A stretch of DNA of 64,000 nucleotides, from contig JAPZTO010000006.1 of NCBI GenBank assembly GCA_027532775.1, positions 200,047-264,046 on the forward strand, written 5' to 3'. The translations under genes and the position numbers were made by a program. The notes beneath the pieces are model-generated. The model did not search any database and was not told where the DNA came from. It saw only the letters and a list, made by a program, of their open reading frames with translations. The DNA is from Beijerinckiaceae bacterium. Its GTDB lineage: Bacteria; Pseudomonadota; Alphaproteobacteria; Rhizobiales; Beijerinckiaceae. Of the stretch, positions 36,696 to 46,529 are shown piece after piece. Within the stretch, counting starts at the first letter, position 1. The number at the start of each line of letters is the position of its first letter.

Positions 36696-37949
36696 ATGAT
36701 GTCCGCCAGCCCGGCCTTCGCCGTCGGCCTTGACGATATCCGCGCGGCCGCAGACCTGCTGCGCGGGCAGGTGATCCGCACGCCCTTCCTGCCGGCGCCG
36801 CGGCTTTCGGCGCTCACCGGGGCCGAATGCTTCGTGAAGTTCGAGAACATGCAGGTCACCGGCGCCTTCAAGGAGCGCGGCGCCTTCGTGAAGCTGTCGC
36901 GGCTCGACCCGGCGGCGCGCAAGGCCGGCGTCATTGCCATGTCGGCCGGCAACCACGCGCAGGCTGTCGCCTATCATGCCCAGCGCCTCGGCATCCCGGC
37001 GACGATCGTGATGCCGGTCGGCACGCCCTTCGTGAAGGTGGAGAACACGGCACGGTTCGGCGCCCGGGTGATCCTCGACGGCAACACCCTCGCCGAAAGC
37101 CAGAACCGGGTGCAGCAGATCATTGCCGAGGAGGGGCCGGTCCTCGTCCATCCCTATGACGATCCGGATGTGATGGCCGGCCAGGGCACGATCGCGCTCG
37201 AGATGCTGGAGGACCAGCCCGATCTCGATATCGTGGTCATCCCGATGGGCGGGGGCGGGTTGATTGCCGGCAATGCCGTCGCCTTCCATGCCTTGCGGCC
37301 GGATATCGCGGTGATCGGCGTCGAGGTGGAGAGCTATGCCTCGTTCCACAATGCACTGAAGGGCGAGAACCACCCGATCGGCGGGCCGACTTTGGCCGAG
37401 GGCATCGCGGTGAAGAATGTCGGTGCGCTGACGCTGCCGATTATCGGGGCGCTGGTGGCGGAAACGATGATCGTGCCGGAAAGCGCGGTCGAGCGGGCGG
37501 TCGATGCCTTCGCCACGCATCAGCGCTCGATGGCCGAAGGGGCGGGGGCGAGCGGGCTCGCCGCCCTGCTCCACCAGCCGGAACGGTTCCGCGGCAAGCG
37601 CGTCGGCCTCGTCCTGTGCGGCGGCAATATCGATGCGCGGATCCTGGCCTCGATCATGGTGCGCGAACTGGAGCGGCGCGAGCGGATCATCTCCTTCCGC
37701 CTGACCGGCGAGGACCGGCCGGGCTTTCTTGGCCGGGTGGCCACGCGGCTCGGCGAACTCGGCGCGAATATCCTCGAGGTGACGCATCGCCGGACCTTCC
37801 TCTCGGTGCCGGCCAAGGGTGTCTCGCTCGATGTCACGGTGGAGACGCGCGATGCCGCGCATGCCGAGGACCTTCTCCGCCAGCTGGAGGCGCAGGGCTA
37901 CATCATCCGGCGGATCGACGCGAACGGCGCCGTGCTGCCGGGCGGCTGA
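36696..37949 (+). CDS. threonine ammonia-lyase with ACT domain
   Basis: A 417-residue PLP enzyme that deaminates threonine to 2-oxobutyrate. The PLP Lys lies in VTGAFKERGAFVKL; MSAGNHAQAVAYHA and MGGGGLIAGNA are the other PLP-site motifs. A C-terminal ACT domain starts near residue 335 (ISFRLTGEDRPGFLGRV). The length and single ACT domain resemble the catabolic/TdcB-like class rather than long biosynthetic IlvA. AAGGAA upstream supports the ATG at 36696. Confidence 0.9.
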   Translation: MMSASPAFAVGLDDIRAAADLLRGQVIRTPFLPAPRLSALTGAECFVKFENMQVTGAFKERGAFVKLSRLDPAARKAGVIAMSAGNHAQAVAYHAQRLGIPATIVMPVGTPFVKVENTARFGARVILDGNTLAESQNRVQQIIAEEGPVLVHPYDDPDVMAGQGTIALEMLEDQPDLDIVVIPMGGGGLIAGNAVAFHALRPDIAVIGVEVESYASFHNALKGENHPIGGPTLAEGIAVKNVGALTLPIIGALVAETMIVPESAVERAVDAFATHQRSMAEGAGASGLAALLHQPERFRGKRVGLVLCGGNIDARILASIMVRELERRERIISFRLTGEDRPGFLGRVATRLGELGANILEVTHRRTFLSVPAKGVSLDVTVETRDAAHAEDLLRQLEAQGYIIRRIDANGAVLPGG

Positions 37950-38049
37950 GCGCACCGCCCGCATTTTGTCGCGGGGATGCGCGCCTGGCCCCCCTTGCCG
38001 AGCGGGCCGGCTTGGCCAATGATAAAGGCCTTGCCGAATTTTGAAGCCA

Positions 38050-38787
38050 ATGACGGAACAGCCGCGCGATACGCCGCAATTTTTCCTGACTTCACCCTCC
38101 CCCTGCCCGTATCTTCCCGATCGGCAGGAGCGGAAGGTCTTCACCCATCTTGTCGGCAAGCGGGCCTTCCAGCTCAACGAGATCCTGACGCAAGGCGGCT
38201 TCCGGCGCAGCCAGTCGATCGCCTATCGCCCCGCCTGCGAATCCTGCCGGGCCTGCATTTCCGTGCGGGTGCTGGTCAGCGAGTTCGAGACGAACCGCAG
38301 CTACCGCCGCATCCTTGCACGGAATGCCGATCTCAGCGCCCGCATGATCTCCGCCCAGCCGACGGCCGAGCAATACGGGCTGTTCCGCCGCTATCTCGAT
38401 GCGCGCCACGCTGATGGCGGCATGGTCGATATGAGCGTGCTTGATTATGCCGCCATGATCGAGGACAGCCATGTCGAGACGCGGCTGGTGGAATATCGCA
38501 AGCCGGCAACCGGCCGGGCCGGCAACGAGGAGCTGGTCGGCGTGGTCCTGACCGACATCCTCTCGGACGGGCTGTCGATGGTCTATTCCTTTTATGATCC
38601 CGACCTGACGGACCGCTCGCTCGGCACCTTCCTGATCCTCGACCATATCGCCAAGACGAAGGCGTTCGGACTGCCCTATCTCTATCTCGGCTACTGGGTC
38701 GAGGGTTCGCGGAAGATGGATTACAAGGCCCGCTTCCTGCCGCAGGAGCGCCTCGGCATGCTCGCCTGGGAGCGCGTGGACAAGTAG
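38050..38787 (+). CDS. bpt: aspartate/glutamate leucyltransferase
   Basis: A 245-residue aminoacyl-tRNA-protein transferase of the Bpt/ATE family. It adds Leu from Leu-tRNA to proteins beginning with Asp or Glu, marking them for ClpAP degradation. Markers are [31 protein letters not shown] with a Cys cluster, and [20 protein letters not shown]. It commonly lies near hemB in Rhizobiales. An ATG was preferred to a TTG nine bases upstream. Confidence 0.95.
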   Translation: MTEQPRDTPQFFLTSPSPCPYLPDRQERKVFTHLVGKRAFQLNEILTQGGFRRSQSIAYRPACESCRACISVRVLVSEFETNRSYRRILARNADLSARMISAQPTAEQYGLFRRYLDARHADGGMVDMSVLDYAAMIEDSHVETRLVEYRKPATGRAGNEELVGVVLTDILSDGLSMVYSFYDPDLTDRSLGTFLILDHIAKTKAFGLPYLYLGYWVEGSRKMDYKARFLPQERLGMLAWERVDK

Positions 38788-38811
38788 CGGCCCAGGGGGT
38801 GTTCGATTGCC

Positions 38812-38868
38812 CCCTCACCCGCGTCGCTGCGCTCGCGGCCTCTCCCCATGGGGAGAGGCGGGAGGCTG
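38812..38868. repeat. palindromic intergenic repeat, copy 5
   Basis: CCCTCACCCGCGTCGCTGCG then CTCGCGGCCTCTCCCCATGG and GGAGAGG. A single unit between two convergent genes, bpt and the DsbA-like gene. Confidence 0.85.
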
Positions 38869-38895
38869 GCGGGACAGGCGGTAGTCGCTCCCCGC

Positions 38896-39558
38896 TCAGC
38901 CGATTTCCGCTTCGAGCGCGGCGCGGAGGCGCTCGATCACGTCATCGGCCTTGGCATAACCCTGGCTGACCATCATCAGCGCATTGTCGCCGGTGCTGCG
39001 CTGGCGATGCAGGATCAGCGTCGGGAAACCGTCAATGCCGAATTGCTGCGCGACCTGGAAATCCGCCATCGTCGCCTGTCGGATGGCCTCACTGGAAAAG
39101 GTTTCGAGGAAGGCTTCCTCGGGCACGCCGAAAGCGGCGGCATGGCGGGCCAGCACGTCGCTGCGGGTGATATTCTCGCCATCCGCGTAGAAGGCCCGCT
39201 GGATCGTGAGCATGAAGGCATAATCATCGCCCGGCGCCATGTTGCGCATCGTCACCACGGCGCGCGAGGCCGGCTCGCTGTCATAGACGAAGCCGGGCGT
39301 AAGCGAGGGGCAGGCGCCGAAGGGCTGGCCGGTGAGCTGGCCGATCCGGCCATAGGTCTCGCCGAGCATGGTGCGCATGCTGTCGGAGACGGGCTCGGTA
39401 TTGAAGGGGCGCAGGCCGCCGCTGAACGCCAGCAGGTCAAGTTCCGGGTGGAAACGTTGCAGCACGACCTGCATTTCCGGCGCGAAACCGTAGCACCAGG
39501 AGCACATCGTATCCGCGAAATAGAGCAGACGCGGACGATCGATCGTTTCGGATTCCAT
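38896..39558 (-). CDS. DsbA family thioredoxin-like protein
   Basis: A 220-residue DsbA-superfamily protein with a CSWC active site (Cys19-Cys22) in TMCSWCYGFAP and the cis-Pro region GIDGFPTLIL near the end. No signal peptide is present, so it is probably cytoplasmic, like FrnE-type oxidoreductases. The substrate is unknown. A flavodoxin-type gene starts the same minus-strand pair upstream, 58 bp away. Confidence 0.87.
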   Translation of the reverse strand: MESETIDRPRLLYFADTMCSWCYGFAPEMQVVLQRFHPELDLLAFSGGLRPFNTEPVSDSMRTMLGETYGRIGQLTGQPFGACPSLTPGFVYDSEPASRAVVTMRNMAPGDDYAFMLTIQRAFYADGENITRSDVLARHAAAFGVPEEAFLETFSSEAIRQATMADFQVAQQFGIDGFPTLILHRQRSTGDNALMMVSQGYAKADDVIERLRAALEAEIG

Positions 39559-39616
39559 GGAGCCTCGGCAGGATACGGGCGGGGACGGCCCCCGCCCGGT
39601 CAGTCTGGCCTGCCGA

Positions 39617-40186
39617 TCAGCGGGCGGCAAGCTTCGCGATACGCTCGCCGAGGAGCCGGGCGAATTCCTTGTCGCCGGCCGGCGGCGTCACATCCGGACC
39701 GGCATTGTCGGACTGGGTGATCACGCCGAGGGCCGAACCGATGCGGTTCGCGGCTTCCGGCGCCGAGGTGGAATTGCCGGCCATGTTGCCGAGCGGAACG
39801 CCGGGACCGGCCCAGAGCATGCCGTGCTGCATCGCCAGGATCCACATCGAGGTGATCGTGTGGTCCTTGTTGCCGCCGAAGGTCAGGCCATTGGTGAAGC
39901 CGCCCGCGAGCTTGTCCTTCCAGCCGGCGCTCATCCAGATCTTGGAGGAGGCCTCGAAGAAGGCGCGGAGCGGAACCGAAACGTCGCCCATATAGGTCGG
40001 GGCGCCGAAGATCACGGCATCGGCCGCAGTGACGGCGTCGAGGGCGGGGCCGAAATCCTGGCCGGCGCTTTCGAGGCGGATAAGGTCCGGCGTGCCGCCG
40101 CCCCGCTTCACGCCTTCGGCCACGGCTTCGGCGACAACGGCGGTATGGCCGTAGCCGGAATGATAAACGATCGCGACTTTCGTCAT
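39617..40186 (-). CDS. flavodoxin family protein (WrbA-like)
   Basis: A 189-residue flavodoxin-fold protein. The FMN phosphate loop is VYHSGYGHTAVVAEA; APTYMGDVSVPLRAFFE and GGFTNGLTFGGNKDHT match the WrbA/NAD(P)H:quinone oxidoreductase style. It probably reduces quinones with two electrons, though this is from the family only. It lies upstream of the DsbA-like gene and may share its promoter. Confidence 0.88.
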   Translation of the reverse strand: MTKVAIVYHSGYGHTAVVAEAVAEGVKRGGGTPDLIRLESAGQDFGPALDAVTAADAVIFGAPTYMGDVSVPLRAFFEASSKIWMSAGWKDKLAGGFTNGLTFGGNKDHTITSMWILAMQHGMLWAGPGVPLGNMAGNSTSAPEAANRIGSALGVITQSDNAGPDVTPPAGDKEFARLLGERIAKLAAR

Positions 40187-40298
40187 GGGGTAATCCCTTG
40201 CTGCAGTTTGATGTCCCCTAGATTGGGTGCATCGATGCAAGGATCAAGGGCGAATCATGCCGGATTATTTTGCGTTTTCGCAATGAAAAGGAGGATGT

Positions 40299-42539
40299 TC
40301 ATCCGGTGAAGCGGTTCGAACGCGGAAATCCTTTCGGCGGCAGGCGCCCCGATTCCGCGCGATGGCCGAGCCATTCCTTCAGGTCATCGCCCTTGAGCGT
40401 GAAGGTGCGGCCGGCACTATCCTGCCAGGTCAGCCCGGTTTCGCTGGAGAAGGTGCGGAGATCGGCGAGGCCGCCCTCCTTGTAGCGCTGCAGCCGGACG
40501 CCCTTGCCGCGCGGCATTTCCGGCATTTCCGAGAGCGGGAAGGCCAGCAGCTTGCGGTTCTCGCCGATGACCGCAACCATGTCTCCCTCGACCGGAACCA
40601 CCAGCCAGAGGCGTGCGCCGTCGACATTCATCACCTGCCGGCCCTTGCGGGTATTGGCGACAAGATCATCCGCCGCGACGATGAAGCCGCGCGCATCCTT
40701 GGCCACGACGATCCGCTTCTGGCCCGGCACATAGGGGAAGGCTGCCATGATCTCGGCTTCGGCATCGAGATCGACCATCAGGCGGATCGGCTCGCCGAAC
40801 CCGCGACCGCCCGGCAATTTCGAGGCATCGAGCGTGAAGGCCTTGCCGTCACTCGCCAGCAGCAGGACCTTCGCCGTGGTTTCCGTTGGGAAGGCAAAGG
40901 CAAGCCCGTCATCGCCCTTGTATTGCAGGTTGGTCAGATCGACGCCGTGGCCCTTGAGGGCGCGGATCCAGCCCTTCTTCGTGACGACGACGGTGATCGG
41001 CTCGCGCTCGATCAGCGCTTCGGTCACATCGACCGGCACATCCGAGGCGGTGCCGAAATCCGTCCGGCGGCGGCCGAGTGGCGTATCCTTCGAGAAGGCC
41101 TTGGCCACCTCGCCGATCTCCCAGCGGACGGTCTTCCATTGCTTCGCCTCGGAACCGAGCAGCGCCTCGATGCTGGCCTTCTCCTTCGAAAGCTCGTCGT
41201 GCTCGGTGCGAAGCTCCATTTCCTCGAGCTTGCGCAACTGGCGCAGGCGCGTATCGAGGATGGCATTGGCCTGCACATCGGTCAGGTCGAAGCGCTTCAT
41301 CAGCACCGGCTTCGGCTCGTCCTCCTCGCGGATGATGCGGATCACCTCGTCGAGGTTGAGGAAGGCGATCAGCAGGCCGCCAAGGACTTCCAGCCGGGCT
41401 TCGATCTTGCCAAGGCGCCAGCGCGAGCGGCGCAACAGCACCTCGCGGCGATGGTCGAGGAAGGCGCGCAGGGCTTCGGCGAGACCGACAACCTTGGGCA
41501 CCTTGCCATCGATCAGCACATTCATGTTCACGGAGAAGCGTGTTTCCAGCTCGGTGAGCTTGAACAGGGCTTCCATGAGGAATTCTGCCTCGACCGTGCG
41601 GGCGCGCGGCTCGAGCACGATGCGCACATCCTCGGCGGATTCGTCGCGGATATCGGCGAGGAGGGGCAGCTTCTTCTCGTTGAGCAATTCGGCGATCTTC
41701 TCGATCAGCCGGCTCTTCTGGACGAGATAGGGGATCTCGGTGATGACCACGACATAGCCGCCGCGGCCCGTCTCCTCCTTGTGCCAGCGGGCGCGCAGGC
41801 GGATCGAGCCGCGGCCGGTGCGGGAGGTTTCCGCAAGGCTGGCCGGCCCCTCGACGATGATGCCGCCGGTCGGGAAATCCGGCCCCGGCACCAGTTGCAT
41901 CAGGGCCTCATGGCTCGTCTGCGGATCATCGATCAGCGCGATGGCGGCGGCACAGAGTTCGGCTGCGTTATGGGGCGGAATCGAGGTGGCCATGCCGACC
42001 GCGATGCCCTGCGCTCCATTGGCCAGCAGGTTCGGGAAGGCGCCCGGCAGAACGACCGGCTCCTCGTTCTGCCCGTCGTAATTCGGGCGGAAGGCAACGC
42101 CGTCCTCGTCGATGCCCTGGAGGAGCAGCCGGGCAACCTCGGTCATCCGGGCTTCGGTGTAGCGATAGGCGGCGGCGCTGTCGCCGTCGATATTGCCGAA
42201 ATTGCCCTGGCCATCGACCAGCGGGTAGCGCGAGGAGAAATCCTGCGCGAGGCGGACGAGCGCGTCGTAGATCGCCTGGTCGCCATGCGGATGGAACGTG
42301 CCCATCACATCGCCGACGATCTTCGCGCTTTTCTTGAACGGGGCGGCCGGATCAAGCCGGAGCAGGTGCATCCCGTAGAGGATGCGGCGATGCACGGGCT
42401 TCAGCCCGTCCCGCGCATCCGGCAAGGCCCGATGCATAATCGTGGACAGGGCATAGGCGAGGTAGCGCTCCTCGAGCGCCTCGCGCAATGCGATGGTCTC
42501 GACGCCCTCGCCTGACGGTGGATCGACCGGTTTTCCCAT
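40299..42539 (-). CDS. parC: DNA topoisomerase IV subunit A
   Basis: A 746-residue subunit that decatenates chromosomes together with ParE. The catalytic Tyr is at about residue 127 in [11 protein letters not shown]. The N-terminal [20 protein letters not shown] and [13 protein letters not shown] segments are diagnostic, as is the C-terminal beta-pinwheel ([12 protein letters not shown]). The start [11 protein letters not shown] fits; a slightly longer frame exists. In related genomes it directly follows recO; here a TadG-like gene lies between. Confidence 0.97.
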   Translation of the reverse strand: MGKPVDPPSGEGVETIALREALEERYLAYALSTIMHRALPDARDGLKPVHRRILYGMHLLRLDPAAPFKKSAKIVGDVMGTFHPHGDQAIYDALVRLAQDFSSRYPLVDGQGNFGNIDGDSAAAYRYTEARMTEVARLLLQGIDEDGVAFRPNYDGQNEEPVVLPGAFPNLLANGAQGIAVGMATSIPPHNAAELCAAAIALIDDPQTSHEALMQLVPGPDFPTGGIIVEGPASLAETSRTGRGSIRLRARWHKEETGRGGYVVVITEIPYLVQKSRLIEKIAELLNEKKLPLLADIRDESAEDVRIVLEPRARTVEAEFLMEALFKLTELETRFSVNMNVLIDGKVPKVVGLAEALRAFLDHRREVLLRRSRWRLGKIEARLEVLGGLLIAFLNLDEVIRIIREEDEPKPVLMKRFDLTDVQANAILDTRLRQLRKLEEMELRTEHDELSKEKASIEALLGSEAKQWKTVRWEIGEVAKAFSKDTPLGRRRTDFGTASDVPVDVTEALIEREPITVVVTKKGWIRALKGHGVDLTNLQYKGDDGLAFAFPTETTAKVLLLASDGKAFTLDASKLPGGRGFGEPIRLMVDLDAEAEIMAAFPYVPGQKRIVVAKDARGFIVAADDLVANTRKGRQVMNVDGARLWLVVPVEGDMVAVIGENRKLLAFPLSEMPEMPRGKGVRLQRYKEGGLADLRTFSSETGLTWQDSAGRTFTLKGDDLKEWLGHRAESGRLPPKGFPRSNRFTG

Positions 42540-42623
42540 GCCTCCCGCGTTAGCGGAGGATGCGAGTCGCCACAAGGGATTGCCTTGCTGGCAAGGCAGA
42601 TATCCCCGCCTCGCAGCGTGCGG

Positions 42624-43982
42624 CTATTTCTCCAGGTGCAGTTTCTGGCTCCCGGTCGGACCGAGGCCGAAGGGCACGGGCACCGGCGAATTCTGATAGT
42701 TCGAATTCAGCACGAGGTTGGGGCCGTCATACAGATCGAGCCGGTGGACCACCATGATCGTGAAGGGCGACTGATCTGCCACGGGCTTGTCCGAATCGAT
42801 CGTCAGGATGCCGCGCTTGAGATAGATCGTGCCCGTGAGCACCTTGGCCCGGTCGGATTCGATCCGGTGCTGGCTGGTAACCTTGCCTCCGCCGACCGTC
42901 ACACCGACCGAGAGGCCAGCGACGTCCGCGCCGACGGAAACGCCCGGCACGTCAACCTCCCAGATCAGCATGCCGGCAGTATCACCCTTTGTCGGTGCCG
43001 TGAGGTTGATCAGCGCATCGTGTTCGAAGCGGAAATAGGCGTTCTGGCCCCCGAAGGCGAGTGTGACGCCATCGCCATGCAGCTCGGCCGAGTTGAAAAC
43101 CCGCAGGGGGCCATCCTTGAAGAAATAAACGCCGGGATTCAGCTTGACCACGGCGGTGCCGTGGATCTGCAGCCCGCCGCAATAGGTGCCCGGTTCGAGC
43201 GTGAAATTGCCCTTGCTCATTTTCGGCACGGCAGGCTTGCACAGCAATGCCGGCTTCGGCGCAGGCTTCGAGGCCAGCGGATCGCGTATTTCCGGACAAT
43301 CGGAAATGAGATTACCCTCGACCGTCGAGCCGATATTCTTGATGCCGCCGCGGGTGCAGATGGTCTGGACCTTGAGTTTCGAACCCTCACCCAAAACGAC
43401 GGAACTGGTAGATGTCGAATTGGAATGCAGCATGCAGCCATTCGCCGTCAGGACCGAGCCGTTGCGCAGGTTGAGGCCGTGGCTTTTCGCATCCTGCAAC
43501 GCAAGCACGCAAAGCTTCATCTGTTCGGCGACGCCGGCAGGGCGCGCCGTGGCCGAAGCCGAGAGGCTGCTGACACCGATCACGCGCTCGAACGTACCGA
43601 AGGGCGTCGAGAAATTCTGGGTGCCCTCGACGCGGACGGCGGCGTTGTTGTCGATCAGCGTGGCCGTGATCGCGATCTTGTGCGGAGTATTGGCCGGGAT
43701 ATTTGCCGCAGCATATCGCACGGCGAGGTTCTGCGCGCGGGTCTGCGTCACAGGGGACAGCGACATTTCGCGGGCAATCCCGAGCGCAGCCGCGTCGACG
43801 ATCTGCTGGAGGCGGTTCTGGGTGCCGGACATCGAGGCGTAATCAGTGGCGAAGCCGCCGACGGCCAGCATCGTCGGAAGGGACATGGCAAAGATCACCG
43901 CCGTCGTTCCCGCTTCAGCCCTGCCGAAGCGTTTGAAACGCGATCTGATCGTGTCAACCCAATGGTTGATTGCCTGAAACAT
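42624..43982 (-). CDS. TadG-like pilus assembly protein (orphan)
   Basis: A 452-residue protein with the TadE/TadG N-terminus: a basic region, then FGRAEAGTTAVIFAMSLP and a helix (MLAVGGFATDYA), which anchors pseudopilin-like proteins in the inner membrane. The large extracytoplasmic part is rich in Gly, Thr and Ser and has repeated Cys. No von Willebrand domain was recognised. No other tad/cpa genes are in the window, so its partners would be elsewhere. It interrupts the usual recO-parC adjacency and its upstream DNA is AT-richer than the neighbours. Confidence 0.82.
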   Translation of the reverse strand: MFQAINHWVDTIRSRFKRFGRAEAGTTAVIFAMSLPTMLAVGGFATDYASMSGTQNRLQQIVDAAALGIAREMSLSPVTQTRAQNLAVRYAAANIPANTPHKIAITATLIDNNAAVRVEGTQNFSTPFGTFERVIGVSSLSASATARPAGVAEQMKLCVLALQDAKSHGLNLRNGSVLTANGCMLHSNSTSTSSVVLGEGSKLKVQTICTRGGIKNIGSTVEGNLISDCPEIRDPLASKPAPKPALLCKPAVPKMSKGNFTLEPGTYCGGLQIHGTAVVKLNPGVYFFKDGPLRVFNSAELHGDGVTLAFGGQNAYFRFEHDALINLTAPTKGDTAGMLIWEVDVPGVSVGADVAGLSVGVTVGGGKVTSQHRIESDRAKVLTGTIYLKRGILTIDSDKPVADQSPFTIMVVHRLDLYDGPNLVLNSNYQNSPVPVPFGLGPTGSQKLHLEK

Positions 43983-44085
43983 CTGGTACGCCTGCCGGGG
44001 ATTGTTCCCTCTGGCTTTATTTCCTAGCAGCGAGAAGCAAACAAAAGGGTAGGAAACGCAGGCAATGGTTGGTTTCAGCAGAAGA

Positions 44086-44838
44086 TCAAATTTTAGCGAT
44101 GTTTGATGCAATAGCGAGCCGATCCCGCAGAACCACCAGAAAAGGCTGGCGTGTCGCGGTGGCATCGAGCCCGCGCGGAATGAAGAGATGCCGCTCGAGA
44201 AAATGGCCGGCGAGCCGGAATCCCGCCTCGATGGCGGGGGAATCCGCCTCTTCCAGCGCCTCGCCGAGCAGGAAGGCAGGGAGCGGCAGCAGCCTGTCCC
44301 GGTAAGGTTCCGCAGCCCCGGCGGAGACGGCCCGGCCGGATTTCGGCGAGACATGGGTAAGGTCCTCGCTGCGGCCGGTCGCCGCACAGCTTGAGAGATC
44401 GAGACCGAAACCAAGCTCGGCGAGAATGGTCACCTCGAACCGCACCATCACGGCACCGAGCAGCAGCGGCTCGGCCAGCAGCTGGCACAGGCCGTCCGCC
44501 GCCTCGTAGAGAGCGCCATGGACCTGCCGCTCCGGCATCAGCCGCAGCAGCGAGGCCAGATGCATGACGGCATGGAGCGCCAGCGGATCCGACAGCACGA
44601 GCCCGGCGCGGCTTTGCAGCGGTTCGGCAGTGAACTGGCCGAGATGCTCTTCCAGCCGGGCGCGCCAGGTGAGCGCGACGCGGTTGCCGGGCTGGAGGCC
44701 GGGCGCCTGCCGCGCCGATCGGCCACCCCGGACGAGGCCGAGATGGCGGCCATGGCCCCGCGTCATCGCCTCGAGGATGACATCCCGCTCGCCGTGGCGG
44801 CGCACGGAAAGGATGAGCCCCTCATCCTGCCATTCCAT
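44086..44838 (-). CDS. recO: DNA repair protein RecO
   Basis: A 250-residue RecF-pathway protein that anneals DNA and loads RecA. The OB-fold N-terminus reads MEWQDEGLILSVRRHGERDVILEAMT and LVRGGRSARQAPGLQPGN; the helical C-terminal part has MVRFEVTILAELGFGLDLSSCAATG. It follows era by 43 bp in the conserved lepB-rnc-era-recO order. Confidence 0.95.
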   Translation of the reverse strand: MEWQDEGLILSVRRHGERDVILEAMTRGHGRHLGLVRGGRSARQAPGLQPGNRVALTWRARLEEHLGQFTAEPLQSRAGLVLSDPLALHAVMHLASLLRLMPERQVHGALYEAADGLCQLLAEPLLLGAVMVRFEVTILAELGFGLDLSSCAATGRSEDLTHVSPKSGRAVSAGAAEPYRDRLLPLPAFLLGEALEEADSPAIEAGFRLAGHFLERHLFIPRGLDATATRQPFLVVLRDRLAIASNIAKI

Positions 44839-44881
44839 GGCGGCCTCCCTGCCGGTGCCCCGGCTCCCAGCGCCCTGCGCC

Positions 44882-45808
44882 TCAGCGTTTCGGCTCGCGC
44901 GGGAATTCCAGCCCCATCTCGCGGTAGCGCTCGGGGTCGTTCGCCCAGTCCTCGCGCACCTTCACGAAGAGGAAGAGATGCACCTTGGCCTCGGCGGCTT
45001 CCTCGATCTCCTTGCGCGCAGCCATGCCGATGCGCTTGATCGTCTGGCCCTTCTCGCCGAGCACGATTTTCCGCTGGCTCTCGCGCTCGACGAAGATCGT
45101 CTGGTCGATGCGGACATCGCCGTTTTTCATCACCGTCCATTTCTCGGTTTCCACCGTGGAGCGGTAGGGCAATTCGTCATGCAGCCGTTCGAAGATCTTC
45201 TCGCGGGTGATCTCGGCCGCGAGGAAGCGCAGGGGCGCATCGGAAATCTCGTCCTCCGGGTAGAGCCAGGGGCCCGGCGGCAGCCGCTCTTCCAGCCATT
45301 CAAGGATTTTCGACACGCCATGCCCGCGAAGGGCGGAGATCATGAAGGTGGCCTCGAAGGCGATCCGCTCGTTGAGCGTGGCGGTGATGGCCAGCAGCTT
45401 CTCGTGCGGGACAAGGTCGATCTTGTTGAGGATCAGGAATTTCGGCTGCCGGATCTCGCCCAGCTGCGCGAGCAGCGCCTCCTCGTCATCGTGGTCGGCA
45501 TGGGTGACATCGATCAGCACGCCGACGCGATCGGCATCCGAAGCCCCGCCCCAGGCCGAGGTGACCATGGCCTTTTCCAGCCGGCGCTTCGGCGCGAAGA
45601 TGCCGGGCGTATCGACGAAGATCACCTGCGTCCGCCCGGCCATGGCGATGCCACGGATCTGGGTGCGCGTCGTCTGCACCTTGCGGCTGACGATAGAGAT
45701 CTTCGCCCCGACAAGGGCGTTGAGCAAGGTCGACTTGCCGGCATTCGGCACGCCGATCAGGGCAACGAAGCCGCAGCGCGTGGGCTTTTCGGTTACGGGG
45801 TCAGTCAT
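44882..45808 (-). CDS. era: GTPase Era
   Basis: A 308-residue GTPase for 30S ribosome assembly. G1 is GVPNAGKST (19-27), G3 DTPG, G4 NKID, and the C-terminal KH domain contains GEKGQTIKRIGMAARKEIEE. The start at 45808 overlaps the rnc stop by eight bases, so the pair is translationally coupled. Confidence 0.97.
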   Translation of the reverse strand: MTDPVTEKPTRCGFVALIGVPNAGKSTLLNALVGAKISIVSRKVQTTRTQIRGIAMAGRTQVIFVDTPGIFAPKRRLEKAMVTSAWGGASDADRVGVLIDVTHADHDDEEALLAQLGEIRQPKFLILNKIDLVPHEKLLAITATLNERIAFEATFMISALRGHGVSKILEWLEERLPPGPWLYPEDEISDAPLRFLAAEITREKIFERLHDELPYRSTVETEKWTVMKNGDVRIDQTIFVERESQRKIVLGEKGQTIKRIGMAARKEIEEAAEAKVHLFLFVKVREDWANDPERYREMGLEFPREPKR

Positions 45809-46529
45809 TCTGTTTCGGTCCAACCGGGCGAGCCTGCCCGTCCTCATGCCACAGGCCGGCCGCGCGCAGCCACTTCTCGGCTGCAGCGCGTTCGGCCTGA
45901 CGTTTCGACGGCCCGCTGGCCGTCACCTCGGACTGGCCCTCGACCAGCACGGCGATTTCGAAGACCGGCGCGTGATCCGGGCCCTTGCGCCCGACATCGC
46001 GATAAGCCGGCACCGGCAGGCCGCGGGCCTGCACGATTTCCTGAAGCAGCGTCTTCGCATCCTTCGGCACCGAAAGCGGCGCCTGCATCCGCGTGGTCCA
46101 GGAGGCGCGCACCAGCGCATCGGCAGCCGCGAGTCCGCCATCACGGAAGACCGCACCGATCACCGCCTCGCAGGAATCCCCGAGGATGGCATCGCGCTTG
46201 CGCGCGCCGGAACGGATCTCGCCCTCACCCATCCGCAGATGATCGCCGAGGCCCCATTCGCGCGCAATGGCGGCGCAGCTTTCCTTCCGCACGAGATCGG
46301 CGAGGCGCTTCGACAATTCGCCCTCCGGCGCCTCGGGAAAGGCCTCGAACAGCATGGTCGAAACGATCAGGCCGAGCACACGGTCGCCCAGGAATTCAAG
46401 CCGCTGGTAGGAGCGCCCGGCCCCGGCGCCGCTCACATGGGTCAGCGCCTCCTCGAGCAGGGCGATGTCGCTGAACCGGTAGCCCAGCCGGCGCTGGAGA
46501 GCGGCGAGCGAGGGCGTGTCCGCCGCCAT
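45801..46529 (-). CDS. rnc: ribonuclease III
   Basis: A 242-residue double-stranded RNA endonuclease. The catalytic signature RLEFLGDRVLGL is at residues 43-54 and the second acidic motif is EAVIGAVFRDGG. The C-terminal dsRNA-binding domain ends QAERAAAEKWLRAAGL. The start overlaps the lepB stop by one base (TGATG). Confidence 0.97.
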   Translation of the reverse strand: MAADTPSLAALQRRLGYRFSDIALLEEALTHVSGAGAGRSYQRLEFLGDRVLGLIVSTMLFEAFPEAPEGELSKRLADLVRKESCAAIAREWGLGDHLRMGEGEIRSGARKRDAILGDSCEAVIGAVFRDGGLAAADALVRASWTTRMQAPLSVPKDAKTLLQEIVQARGLPVPAYRDVGRKGPDHAPVFEIAVLVEGQSEVTASGPSKRQAERAAAEKWLRAAGLWHEDGQARPVGPKQND

